NCBI GenBank assembly: GCA_900321845.1
Contig: ONXT01000166.1
Location: forward strand, 1-8,706
Source of the DNA: an uncultured Bacteroidales bacterium
GTDB taxonomy: Bacteria; Bacteroidota; Bacteroidia; Bacteroidales; WCHB1-69
Direction of reading: 5' to 3'
Length of the DNA stretch: 8,706 bases
The notes below the pieces were generated by a model. It was given only the letters and a program-made list of their open reading frames with translations, was not told where the DNA came from and searched no databases. A program made the position numbers and the translations under genes. Positions 1 through 6,636 of the stretch are shown one piece after another (the stretch's first letter is position 1; every line of letters starts with the position of its first letter).

Positions 1-39
1 ATCCGCGCATTCGTACTGCCCGTGGAAAAAATGATGTGA
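1..39 (+). CDS. C-terminal tail of an upstream gene (partial)
   Basis: The first 12 codons of frame 1 are open from the window edge and read IRAFVLPVEKMM before a TGA at 37-39. The next gene starts 7 bases after this stop, the tight spacing expected inside an operon. Frame 2 stops at 32-34, so frame 1 is the more plausible coding frame, but frame 3 stays open longer and cannot be excluded. The tail is too short to identify a family, and no function is proposed. Confidence 0.4.
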   Translation: MRAFVLPVEKMM

Positions 40-45
40 GCCGCC

Positions 46-1008
46 ATGTCCTTCCCTCCCCGCAAAATCCTCATCGTCGATAAGGCCTCCCCGTCGCTCG
101 CCAACGACCTGCAACAACATGGCTTCGTCTGCGAAACCAGGATGGACATCTCCTACGACGAGTTCCTCCACCTGCCAGACGACCTCTACGGACTCGTCAT
201 CCGTAGCCGCTTTGTTGTTGACAAATCGCTGATTGACAGCAAGTCACATCTTCGATTTATTGCGCGGCTCGGCTCCGGCGTGGAGAACATCGATACGCAT
301 TATGCCGAAAGCAAGGGCATTTGCTGCATCAGCACGCCAGAAGGCAATGCGCAAGCGGTGGCAGAACATGCGCTCGGACTGCTTCTCGGCGCACTCAAGA
401 ACATTCCCCGCGCCAATGATGAAGTCCGCGACGGAAAGTGGCTGCGGGAACGCAACAAGGGACACGAAATCGCCTCCCGCACCATCGGCATCATCGGCTA
501 CGGACATACCGGCCCCGCCTTCGCAAACCTGCTGAGGAATTTCGGCTGCGGAATCTACGTTTACGACAAATTCCGCCACGATTTGAGCCATCTCGATATC
601 CCCTATATTCATATTGTCCCTTTGGAAACCATCCTGCAAAGATGCAATGTGATTTCACTTCACGTCAATTATCTGCCTGAAAACAAGTACCTTGTAAACG
701 AGGATTTCTTATCGAAAGCCCAAGACGGCCTCATTCTCATCAACACCTCAAGGGGCAATGTGGTGGACACGCAAGCGCTGGTCAAGAATCTGAAGAGCGG
801 AAAAGTAGGCTATGCCTGCTTGGATGTTCTTGAATATGAATCAGTTAACTTAAAAAACACCCCCATAGAAGCTTGGGAGCCGGCGATGCGTGAATTGGCA
901 GGGATGGACAATGTCATCCTCACCCCGCACATCGCTGGACAAACCTACGAATCAGAACAAAAGCACGCGGACATTGCCGTGCGCAAAATCCTACAAATCG
1001 ACGAATGA
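46..1008 (+). CDS. D-isomer-specific 2-hydroxyacid dehydrogenase (phosphoglycerate dehydrogenase-like)
   Basis: A 320-residue cytosolic NAD-dependent oxidoreductase that should interconvert a 2-hydroxy acid and a 2-keto acid. The substrate-binding half is split around a Rossmann domain. Visible motifs are the substrate loop RLGSGVENID at 74-83, the nucleotide loop GYGHTG at 151-156, and an acid at the end of the second strand (D174) that favours NAD over NADP. The catalytic triad appears complete: R236 in NTSRG, E265 in LEYE and H295 in LTPHIAG. There is no C-terminal ACT domain, so serine feedback of the E. coli SerA kind is not expected. E265 and H295 lie 30 residues apart, against 23 in E. 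coli SerA. From memory, similar proteins are common in Bacteroidetes and are often labelled phosphoglycerate dehydrogenase, but nothing here proves the substrate, so no symbol is given. The start lies 7 bases after an upstream stop and lacks a Shine-Dalgarno. The stop overlaps the next start (ATGA). Confidence 0.93.
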   Translation: MSFPPRKILIVDKASPSLANDLQQHGFVCETRMDISYDEFLHLPDDLYGLVIRSRFVVDKSLIDSKSHLRFIARLGSGVENIDTHYAESKGICCISTPEGNAQAVAEHALGLLLGALKNIPRANDEVRDGKWLRERNKGHEIASRTIGIIGYGHTGPAFANLLRNFGCGIYVYDKFRHDLSHLDIPYIHIVPLETILQRCNVISLHVNYLPENKYLVNEDFLSKAQDGLILINTSRGNVVDTQALVKNLKSGKVGYACLDVLEYESVNLKNTPIEAWEPAMRELAGMDNVILTPHIAGQTYESEQKHADIAVRKILQIDE

Positions 1009-2858
1009 AACTCTTTCCCCGCCTTCTTCGCTACCTTCTCCCCTACAAGAAAAATATCGCACTGATTTTTCTCTTCAATATTGTTTACTCCGTTTTTTCC
1101 GTTTTCTCCCTCACGATGGTAGCCCCGTTTCTGTCCGTGCTTTTCGGAAACGGCGAAATGGTGACCACACGGCCCAAGTTCGACGGCTCTGTTGCCTCCA
1201 TCATGGATACTTTTTATTATTACATGGGCGGCATCATCCACGAGCACGGCATTTTCGCCGCACTGATTTTCATCGCGGTGTCAATGATCGTGCTGATTTT
1301 CCTCTCCAACCTCTTCCGTTACCTCGGACTTTACAACGAAGCCCCGATTCGAGCCGGCTTCGTCAAAAACATCCGCCACGACATCTACCACAAAATGCTG
1401 ATTCTTCCGCTTTCGTTTTACAATAAGAAGAAAAAAGGCGACATTCTCAACCGCATCGGCTCCGATGTGCAGGAGGTGGAGTGGTCTATCGTGTGCAGCA
1501 TCCACATGCTCTTCCGCGATGCCCTGATGGTGGTGGTTTTCCTTTTCTGCTTATTTTCAATCAATTACAAACTCACATTACTCTCCTTAATCGTTCTGAT
1601 CCCCGTCAGCCTGCTGATTGCCGCCATCGGGAAAAGCATCAAGCGCAACTCGGCGGAGGCACAGCAGATTTTAGGAAGAATGAGCTCCGCATTCGATGAA
1701 GCCATCAGCGGACTGCGCATTATCAAGGGATACAACGCCATCAATGCGACATACGAGAATTTCAGTCGCGCCAACGACCGTTTTTACGTGCTGAACCGTA
1801 ACATTTTCCGCAAAAAAGAGCTGGGTGCTCCACTGGTGGAATTCCTCTGCATTCTTGCCATGATTCTGATTCTGGTCCTTGGAGCCGGCTTCGTTCTGAA
1901 AGAAAACGAAATCCAGACCGAATTCTTAATCATGTTCGTTGTGATTTTTGCGCGCGCGATTCCGCCGGCGCAAAGCATCGTCTCCTCATATTACACCATA
2001 CAAAAAGGTATGGCATCTGCCGACAGAATCTATCAAATCATTGATGCCGAAGAAGTTATAGAAGAAGACAAGCACCCGATTTCCAAAAAGACGTTTGACG
2101 ACAAAATTGAATATGAACACGTTTTCTTTTCGTACGACGAGAGCGGGAAGTCGGAAACGCAAGTTCTGAAAGATGTGTCTTTTACCATTGCAAAGGGAGA
2201 AAATGTTGCTTTGGTAGGAGGATCCGGGAGCGGGAAGTCAACGATTGTTGATTTGCTGCCACGCTTTTACGATATTCAGAAAGGGAAAATCCTGATTGAC
2301 GGGATTGAAAGCAACAAACTGGTCATCAAGGATTTGCGGAGCCTTTTCGGTATTGTAAACCAGGATGTCACCCTATTCAACGACACGGTTTACAACAATA
2401 TCGCGTTTGGCATGGAGCATTCAACTCCGCAAATGGTGGAAGCGGCGGCAAAGGCTGCCTTGGCGCACGACTTCATTATGGAGATGGAAAACGGCTACGA
2501 CACGATTATCGGCGACAGGGGGATGAAGCTGTCGGGCGGTCAACGCCAGAGGCTGAGCATTGCCCGCGCCTTTCTGCAGAATCCGCCCGTGCTGATTCTT
2601 GACGAAGCGACCTCCGCCCTTGATACCGAGTCGGAATACCTTGTACAACAGTCGATTCAGAAACTGATGGAAGTGCGCGAGCAAGCAAAGTCAGCACAAA
2701 CCACCATCATCATCGCGCACCGACTTTCCACCATCCGTAACGCCGACCAGATTTTGTTCGTCCATGACGGGCAGATTATTGAGTGCGGCACCCACGACGA
2801 GCTCATGGCCCAAGCCGGGGAATATGCAAAGTTCTGCAAGTTGCAGAATATGGAGTAA
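1005..2858 (+). CDS. msbA: MsbA-type ABC exporter, fused permease and ATPase
   Basis: A 617-residue half-transporter of the inner membrane that would work as a homodimer. Residues about 1-330 form the exporter membrane domain, with six likely helices near 17-44, 84-107, 165-186, 188-208, 275-297 and 305-325. Residues about 365-617 form the ATPase, with every motif intact: A-loop Y377, Walker A GGSGSGKST (405-413), Q-loop Q453, signature LSGGQ (509-513), Walker B ILDE (531-534), D-loop SALD (537-540) and switch H572. About seven extra residues sit between the D-loop and H572 compared with E. coli MsbA. Overall architecture fits the lipid A flippase MsbA, which moves lipid A-core to the outer leaflet, and nearby glycosyltransferases agree with that. 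Substrate is nevertheless inferred; other lipid or drug exporters share this layout. The start overlaps the preceding stop by four bases, so translation is probably coupled. An 88-bp gap follows. Confidence 0.93.
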   Translation: MKLFPRLLRYLLPYKKNIALIFLFNIVYSVFSVFSLTMVAPFLSVLFGNGEMVTTRPKFDGSVASIMDTFYYYMGGIIHEHGIFAALIFIAVSMIVLIFLSNLFRYLGLYNEAPIRAGFVKNIRHDIYHKMLILPLSFYNKKKKGDILNRIGSDVQEVEWSIVCSIHMLFRDALMVVVFLFCLFSINYKLTLLSLIVLIPVSLLIAAIGKSIKRNSAEAQQILGRMSSAFDEAISGLRIIKGYNAINATYENFSRANDRFYVLNRNIFRKKELGAPLVEFLCILAMILILVLGAGFVLKENEIQTEFLIMFVVIFARAIPPAQSIVSSYYTIQKGMASADRIYQIIDAEEVIEEDKHPISKKTFDDKIEYEHVFFSYDESGKSETQVLKDVSFTIAKGENVALVGGSGSGKSTIVDLLPRFYDIQKGKILIDGIESNKLVIKDLRSLFGIVNQDVTLFNDTVYNNIAFGMEHSTPQMVEAAAKAALAHDFIMEMENGYDTIIGDRGMKLSGGQRQRLSIARAFLQNPPVLILDEATSALDTESEYLVQQSIQKLMEVREQAKSAQTTIIIAHRLSTIRNADQILFVHDGQIIECGTHDELMAQAGEYAKFCKLQNME

Positions 2859-2946
2859 CTTGAAGAAGACAAGGAACTAAAAACGCGTCAACCTATCTTA
2901 AGTCAATGCTCATTAATCATTATTTTAGTACTTTTGCAGCAACATT
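2859..2946 (+). other. Intergenic gap between msbA and ruvX
   Basis: This 88-bp gap separates two otherwise tightly packed + strand units. It is A/T-rich toward its right end and holds a promoter element at 2929-2936. I see no GC-rich hairpin followed by a T-run, so an intrinsic terminator for the exporter transcript is not evident. A short inverted repeat AATG-CT-CATT (2905-2914) is too weak to interpret. Confidence 0.6.
2929..2936 (+). promoter_or_regulatory. Bacteroidetes-type -7 promoter element TACTTTTG upstream of ruvX
   Basis: The octamer TACTTTTG matches the Bacteroidetes primary sigma -7 consensus TAnnTTTG at every fixed position and is followed by C, as is common. It lies 10 bases before the ruvX ATG. 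With the usual spacing, transcription would begin near 2940-2942, leaving a leader of only about five bases. I cannot see a convincing -33 TTTG about 20 bases upstream, so strength is uncertain. It would start the ruvX-def-TPR lipoprotein unit. Confidence 0.65.
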
Positions 2947-3390
2947 ATGGCACGGATTATTGCAATTGATTACGGACAAAAACGCGTGGGGTTCGCAGCG
3001 ACAGACGAGTTGAGAATTTGCGCAAATGCACTTGATACAGTGCACGTTACGCAGGCATTCGACTATCTCAAGAATTATGTGGAGAAGGAGAAGGTAGATG
3101 TCATCGTGATTGGCGAACCGCGGAAATTAGACAATACTCCTTCCGATTCCACCCGTTTCATTGAACCATTTGTCAATCGCGTCAAAAAAGCGTTCCCCGC
3201 TATCCAAATCGTACGAGTGGACGAGCGTTTCACCTCAAGAATCGCTTTTCAAACGATGATTGATGCCGGGCTCAAGAAGAAAGAGCGGCAGAACAAAGCG
3301 CTCGTGGACAAAATCAGCGCCACAATCATCCTACAGACGTATTTGCAACAACTTGATATTCAAAACAATAGAAACAACACTGAAATATGA
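2947..3390 (+). CDS. ruvX: RuvX/YqgF-family RNase H-fold nuclease
   Basis: A 147-residue single-domain protein, close to the 138 residues of E. coli YqgF. The family has an RNase H fold. It is described as a putative Holliday junction resolvase and, in E. coli, is implicated in 16S rRNA 5'-end maturation; it is usually essential. Sequence signs are the N-terminal strand IIAIDYGQKRVG carrying acidic D8, the central GEPRKLDNTPSDST loop (56-69), VDERFTS with E93 (91-97), and DKISA with D121 (121-125). D8, E93 and D121 fit the expected metal-binding acidic set. The protein starts with MARI directly after a likely promoter, without a Shine-Dalgarno. Its stop overlaps the deformylase start (ATGA at 3387-3390), implying coupled translation. 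Confidence 0.94.
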   Translation: MARIIAIDYGQKRVGFAATDELRICANALDTVHVTQAFDYLKNYVEKEKVDVIVIGEPRKLDNTPSDSTRFIEPFVNRVKKAFPAIQIVRVDERFTSRIAFQTMIDAGLKKKERQNKALVDKISATIILQTYLQQLDIQNNRNNTEI

Positions 3391-3941
3391 TTTTACCTAT
3401 CACACTTTTTGGGAATCCCGTTTTGCGCAGAGAGACGCAAGATGTTGATATGAGCAAGGAAGAATTGGCCGAGCTGATCGCCAACATGTTCGAAACGATG
3501 TACAGTGCAAACGGCGTGGGCCTTGCTGCACCGCAAGTCGGGATGTCGCTCCGTCTCTTTGTGATTGATTCAGAGCCGTTTAAGGAGATGTACCCTGAAG
3601 AGCCGACGCGCAAGCAGGCCTTTATCAACCCGAGAATCACCCAACGGTATGGCGAGGAATGGGCATTCAACGAAGGCTGCCTCAGTCTGCCCGACATTCA
3701 CGAGGACGTCATGCGCCCCTCCACCATCGACATCACCTATTTGGATGAGAATCTCGTTGAAAGACAGGAGACTATCAGCGGCGGCGCAGCCAGAATCATC
3801 CAACATGAATACGACCACCTTGAAGGCATGGTGTTCACAGATCGGCTCTCCAATCTGAAGAAGATGATCTTGAAACGCAAACTCACCGACATCGCAACCG
3901 GCAAAAAAACACCCGCCTACAAGTTCAAAAGAAACAAATAA
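3387..3941 (+). CDS. def: Peptide deformylase
   Basis: A 184-residue cytosolic metalloenzyme that removes the formyl group from the N-terminal methionine of new proteins. All three deformylase motifs are present: GVGLAAPQ (43-50) with Q50, EGCLS (96-100) with metal ligand C98, and QHEYDH (139-144) with metal ligands H140 and H144 and catalytic E141. Length is normal for the family. A loop around residues 61-75 (EPFKEMYPEEPTRK) lies between motifs one and two and resembles the insert I associate with Bacteroidetes deformylases. The lysine- and arginine-rich tail (residues about 158-184) is also family-like. Start overlaps the ruvX stop by four bases, and the lipoprotein gene follows after 22 bp, so the three probably share a transcript. 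Confidence 0.97.
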   Translation: MILPITLFGNPVLRRETQDVDMSKEELAELIANMFETMYSANGVGLAAPQVGMSLRLFVIDSEPFKEMYPEEPTRKQAFINPRITQRYGEEWAFNEGCLSLPDIHEDVMRPSTIDITYLDENLVERQETISGGAARIIQHEYDHLEGMVFTDRLSNLKKMILKRKLTDIATGKKTPAYKFKRNK

Positions 3942-3963
3942 ATCCGCCTCAGAACACTTATTT

Positions 3964-4572
3964 ATGATGAAAAGAACACTCACCCTTCTCCTTTGTGCGC
4001 TGGTACTGTTTTCCTGCAAGAAAAATGCCGCACAACAACCTGACAACCAGATAGTTGAAACGAAATCCGTGGCAATCGACTATAGCAAACCCGAAAACTT
4101 GATTGCCCTGTATAAAGAGTCGGATTCGTTGCTGCATATAGGTAAAATCGACACGTCGAAAATGCGTCTTTATATTGAAAACGCAACGGAATACGCACTG
4201 AAATACCCATCTGACACACTCTGTCCTGCCTTTCTCTACTTTGCCGGTGTTTTCCAAATGCAAGTGGCATTTTCAAACCAAGAGGAAGAAGCCAGACAAC
4301 AAGGTGCATCCGAAGCGGTTGCAATCTTCAATTCACTAATCGCGCAATACCCTGATTATCAAAATCTTCCGAACGCTTATTACTATAAAGCTCAAATCTA
4401 CGAAAATTTAGGAAACACGACGGATGCCGAAAAAGAGTACCGCGAACTGGTGCGCCGCTACCCCAAAAGCGACATCGGCAGAAGCACCGCTGAATACTTG
4501 AAAGTTGGCGGATTTGAAAAGTCAGCCGATGAAATCTGGGAAGAGATTCAGAAAAAGAATTCAGCGCGCTAA
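3964..4572 (+). CDS. Tetratricopeptide-repeat lipoprotein
   Basis: A 202-residue predicted lipoprotein. The N-terminus has a short basic segment (MMKR), a hydrophobic stretch and a lipobox LFSC (15-18), so C18 should be lipidated after signal peptidase II cleavage. Following residues KKNAAQQ form a flexible linker; in Bacteroidetes such proteins are exported to the periplasmic or outer-membrane side. Two helix-turn-helix units fit TPR repeats: a weaker one at about 85-130 and a clear one at about 136-168, with the pattern AYYYKAQIYENLG, DAEKEY and RRYP. TPR domains bind protein partners; the partner is unknown. Either of the first two ATGs could start the protein. In Bacteroides relatives, as I recall, a TPR protein sits between def and thrS; here no thrS follows. 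Its TAA overlaps the TAG of the opposing glycosyltransferase gene. Confidence 0.88.
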   Translation: MMKRTLTLLLCALVLFSCKKNAAQQPDNQIVETKSVAIDYSKPENLIALYKESDSLLHIGKIDTSKMRLYIENATEYALKYPSDTLCPAFLYFAGVFQMQVAFSNQEEEARQQGASEAVAIFNSLIAQYPDYQNLPNAYYYKAQIYENLGNTTDAEKEYRELVRRYPKSDIGRSTAEYLKVGGFEKSADEIWEEIQKKNSAR

Positions 4573-5690
4573 TCCAAGACTTTACGATAGATAGACATGA
4601 GTTTGCGCGCAATGGCCTCATCCGAAAAAAGCCGTAGATATTCCGCGCTTTTTTGGAGCATATGGGCACGTAAATCACTGTTTGACAAAACCTTGCAGAT
4701 TTTATCCGCCAATTCTTCCGCATTGTCGGGCGAAACATAAAGGCTGCCCGGTCCCCCACTCTCTTCCAAACAGCTGCCAGTGGCGGCAATGACTGGCACA
4801 CCGCTATGCATCGCTTCCAAAATGGGGATGCCAAAACCCTCAAACAAAGAGGGATAAACAAAAAGGGAGGCGGACTGGTAAATGGCGGGCAGGTCAGTAA
4901 AAGGGACATCCGATAAAATCATCACGCGCTTTTCAAGTCCGTGTGAAGCAATGAACTGGCGGAGCACATCGGCATACTTCGTATTAACACCAACAATAAC
5001 CATTTGAAAATCAATGTTTTTCAAGGCCATTGACTGCAATATTAACAACTGGTTCTTACGTTTCTCCAATGCCCCTACATTCAGTATAAATTGGGCCGGC
5101 AGGTGGTATTTTTCCCGCACTTGCGCCTTTTGTTCCGCCGTCACTTCGTGGTTAAAAACAGGATTGCAACCTTGGTAAACCACCGTGATTTTATCCTCGG
5201 GTACGCGCGCCAGTTCAATCAAATCACGCTTCGTCTGCTCACTGATAGCGATGATGTGATTCGCGATTTCGCAACTATGCAAATACTTTTTCTCATATAA
5301 CTTCCTGTCTATGAAGGGATACAGATTCGGAAATTTCAGAAAAATCAGGTCGTGCATCGTCACGACACGCTTCAAACGCGTCTTCTCAATACCGCGCGGC
5401 AATTCATGGCTCAAACCGTGATAGATATCCAGATTGGATTTCTCTGCCAGTTTTGCCAAAGAAAAAGTTCTCCAGAATGACGGGAAAGTTCTATCAAAAA
5501 AAGCCTCGGGCTGAATGACGGAGCTGTTGTCAGGGACGGTGAACAGTATATCATCTCGCTTCGAAGGCGTAAACAGGACATATTGATTTTCAGGATTTTG
5601 CGCAGCAAGAATACGAATTGTATCGCGACTGTAGTTGCCTAATCCGCGCGTATTGTTGAAAGCCCGCTTGGCATCGAATCCTATTCGCAT
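4569..5690 (-). CDS. Glycosyltransferase family 4 (GT-B fold)
   Basis: A 373-residue retaining glycosyltransferase that moves a sugar from a nucleotide-sugar donor to a lipid-linked or glycan acceptor at the cytoplasmic face. The N-terminal Rossmann half includes the glycine loop RGLGNYSR (15-22), HGLSHELP (91-98) and MHDL (112-115). The C-terminal donor-binding half begins near LNVGALEKRKN (203-213) and has the E-x7-E motif, E284 and E292, within FEGFGIPILEA, followed by GVPVIA (297-302) and GSLYVSP (315-321). Length and layout are complete. The closest families I recall are mannosyl- or rhamnosyltransferases of O-antigen and core clusters, but donor and linkage cannot be read from sequence. 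It is the last gene of the - strand cluster, 38 bp after the family 2 glycosyltransferase. No Shine-Dalgarno is visible; the leader is very A/T-rich. Confidence 0.94.
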   Translation of the reverse strand: MRIGFDAKRAFNNTRGLGNYSRDTIRILAAQNPENQYVLFTPSKRDDILFTVPDNSSVIQPEAFFDRTFPSFWRTFSLAKLAEKSNLDIYHGLSHELPRGIEKTRLKRVVTMHDLIFLKFPNLYPFIDRKLYEKKYLHSCEIANHIIAISEQTKRDLIELARVPEDKITVVYQGCNPVFNHEVTAEQKAQVREKYHLPAQFILNVGALEKRKNQLLILQSMALKNIDFQMVIVGVNTKYADVLRQFIASHGLEKRVMILSDVPFTDLPAIYQSASLFVYPSLFEGFGIPILEAMHSGVPVIAATGSCLEESGGPGSLYVSPDNAEELADKICKVLSNSDLRAHMLQKSAEYLRLFSDEAIARKLMSIYRKVLD

Positions 5691-5701
5691 ATTTGTCTAT
5701 G

Positions 5702-5722
5702 ATTATTATTCAATAATTATTC
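5702..5722. repeat. A/T-rich direct and inverted repeat in the leader of the family 4 glycosyltransferase
   Basis: Two copies of ATTATTC (5705-5711 and 5716-5722) lie 11 bp apart, one helical turn. They overlap an inverted repeat ATTATT-C-AATAAT (5705-5717) and a perfect 10-bp palindrome AATAATTATT (5712-5721). All fall in the 38-bp gap before the family 4 glycosyltransferase start. A recognition site is possible, but low-complexity A/T sequence produces such patterns by chance. No -7 promoter element was seen here on the - strand. Confidence 0.3.
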
Positions 5723-5728
5723 AGGAAA

Positions 5729-6631
5729 TCATTGCAGATGATCCTGCTTTTTTAACAAGGCGATAAAAAGCCTGAATTTCAGTCCGCACTTCTGAAGGAA
5801 CGACAAATGCGGTTCGGGGGCGATGCGCGGAGGCGTTTCTCCAAGATGTAAAAATTTGTGCATGAACAAGTTGGATGAGATTTTCCATTTTGAGAGGAAC
5901 ATCTCGCGGCCTTTGTTTTTTTTCATTCTCCGAGTTGAGACGCACCCGAAATGATAGACGAGGCTCTCCCCCACCCCGATAAAGGTGCGTACGCCGACCT
6001 GCCACAATTTCATTGAAAGGTCGGGATCGGAATACATACCAGGGCTGAACTCCACACTCATGCCCCCGACCAAATCCCACAGTTCAACAGGCACCAAGTT
6101 CGGCGGCCAAGTGCTCCCCATCCAGTCGGGACGAGTGAGGCGGGGCAGGTCGGACAGCAGTTCCCGTTCCATGAAATGATCGGGAGAATCCCCGTAATTA
6201 GCTATTACACAGCAAGGATTGCTGCCGCTTCGCTCAATCATGGTGCCCGAAAGCATAAACCACGGGGAGGGCTGCTGCGAGGCAGCCTGCCAGAGTTTGG
6301 AATCCCATTGCGGGCAAAAATACATGTCGTCGTTGGCGTAAAGGATATAGGACGTGCGCACCAGCTGGCGGCAGGCATTGAGTCCGTAGCAAATTCCGAT
6401 ATTGACGGGGGAATAAACGAAATCGATATCCTCCTGTGCCTTCACCCAAGCCAGCGTGCCGTCGCTGCCTTCGTTGACCATCACAATCAGTTGATGCGGA
6501 TACGTTGAATTTTCGCGAAGGCTACGAATACATAACTGCAAGTATTTCAGGTTGTTCCACGAAGGGATGACGATACTGAACTTGCAATTCTCCGATTGGA
6601 AGCGCGATTTTTTCTGGATAAGAGGTTGCAT
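5729..6631 (-). CDS. Glycosyltransferase family 2 (GT-A fold)
   Basis: A 300-residue inverting-type glycosyltransferase. The GT-A domain begins at FSIVIPSWNN (18-27), the usual first strand and nucleotide loop. YSPVNIGICYGLN (73-85) fits the family's N-x-G-x-x-x-x-x-N segment. LYANDDMYF (97-105) supplies the metal-binding acidic pair D101 and D102, the DxD equivalent. A later SDPDLSMKLW (201-210) with D202 and D204 matches the acceptor/catalytic acid region, and VYHFG (225-229) the C-terminal histidine motif of rhamnosyltransferase-like members. No membrane helix is evident, so it probably acts at the cytoplasmic face on a lipid-linked glycan. Sugar and acceptor are unknown. The start (MQPLIQ) lies only 5 bases after the stop of the preceding glycosyltransferase gene, without a Shine-Dalgarno, so translation is probably coupled. 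Confidence 0.92.
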   Translation of the reverse strand: MQPLIQKKSRFQSENCKFSIVIPSWNNLKYLQLCIRSLRENSTYPHQLIVMVNEGSDGTLAWVKAQEDIDFVYSPVNIGICYGLNACRQLVRTSYILYANDDMYFCPQWDSKLWQAASQQPSPWFMLSGTMIERSGSNPCCVIANYGDSPDHFMERELLSDLPRLTRPDWMGSTWPPNLVPVELWDLVGGMSVEFSPGMYSDPDLSMKLWQVGVRTFIGVGESLVYHFGCVSTRRMKKNKGREMFLSKWKISSNLFMHKFLHLGETPPRIAPEPHLSFLQKCGLKFRLFIALLKKQDHLQ

Positions 6632-6636
6632 GGCGG

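Noticed and set aside
890..1426. A 178-codon + strand open frame bridging the dehydrogenase and the exporter.
   Set aside because: It is out of frame with both genes, whose motifs run through the same bases, and is rich in Arg, Pro and Ser as shadow frames often are.
2879..2987. A 10-bp direct repeat AAAAACGCGT at 2879-2888 and 2978-2987 as a regulatory pair.
   Set aside because: One copy lies inside the ruvX coding sequence, where it encodes the conserved QKRVG segment, and a 10-mer repeat in a window this size is expected by chance.
4563..4570. The palindrome AGCGCGCT as a terminator hairpin.
   Set aside because: It has no loop and no T-run on either side, so it cannot form a typical intrinsic terminator.
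4328..4909. A 193-codon - strand open frame across the convergent junction.
   Set aside because: It overlaps both the lipoprotein and the family 4 glycosyltransferase in other frames, and its translation looks random.
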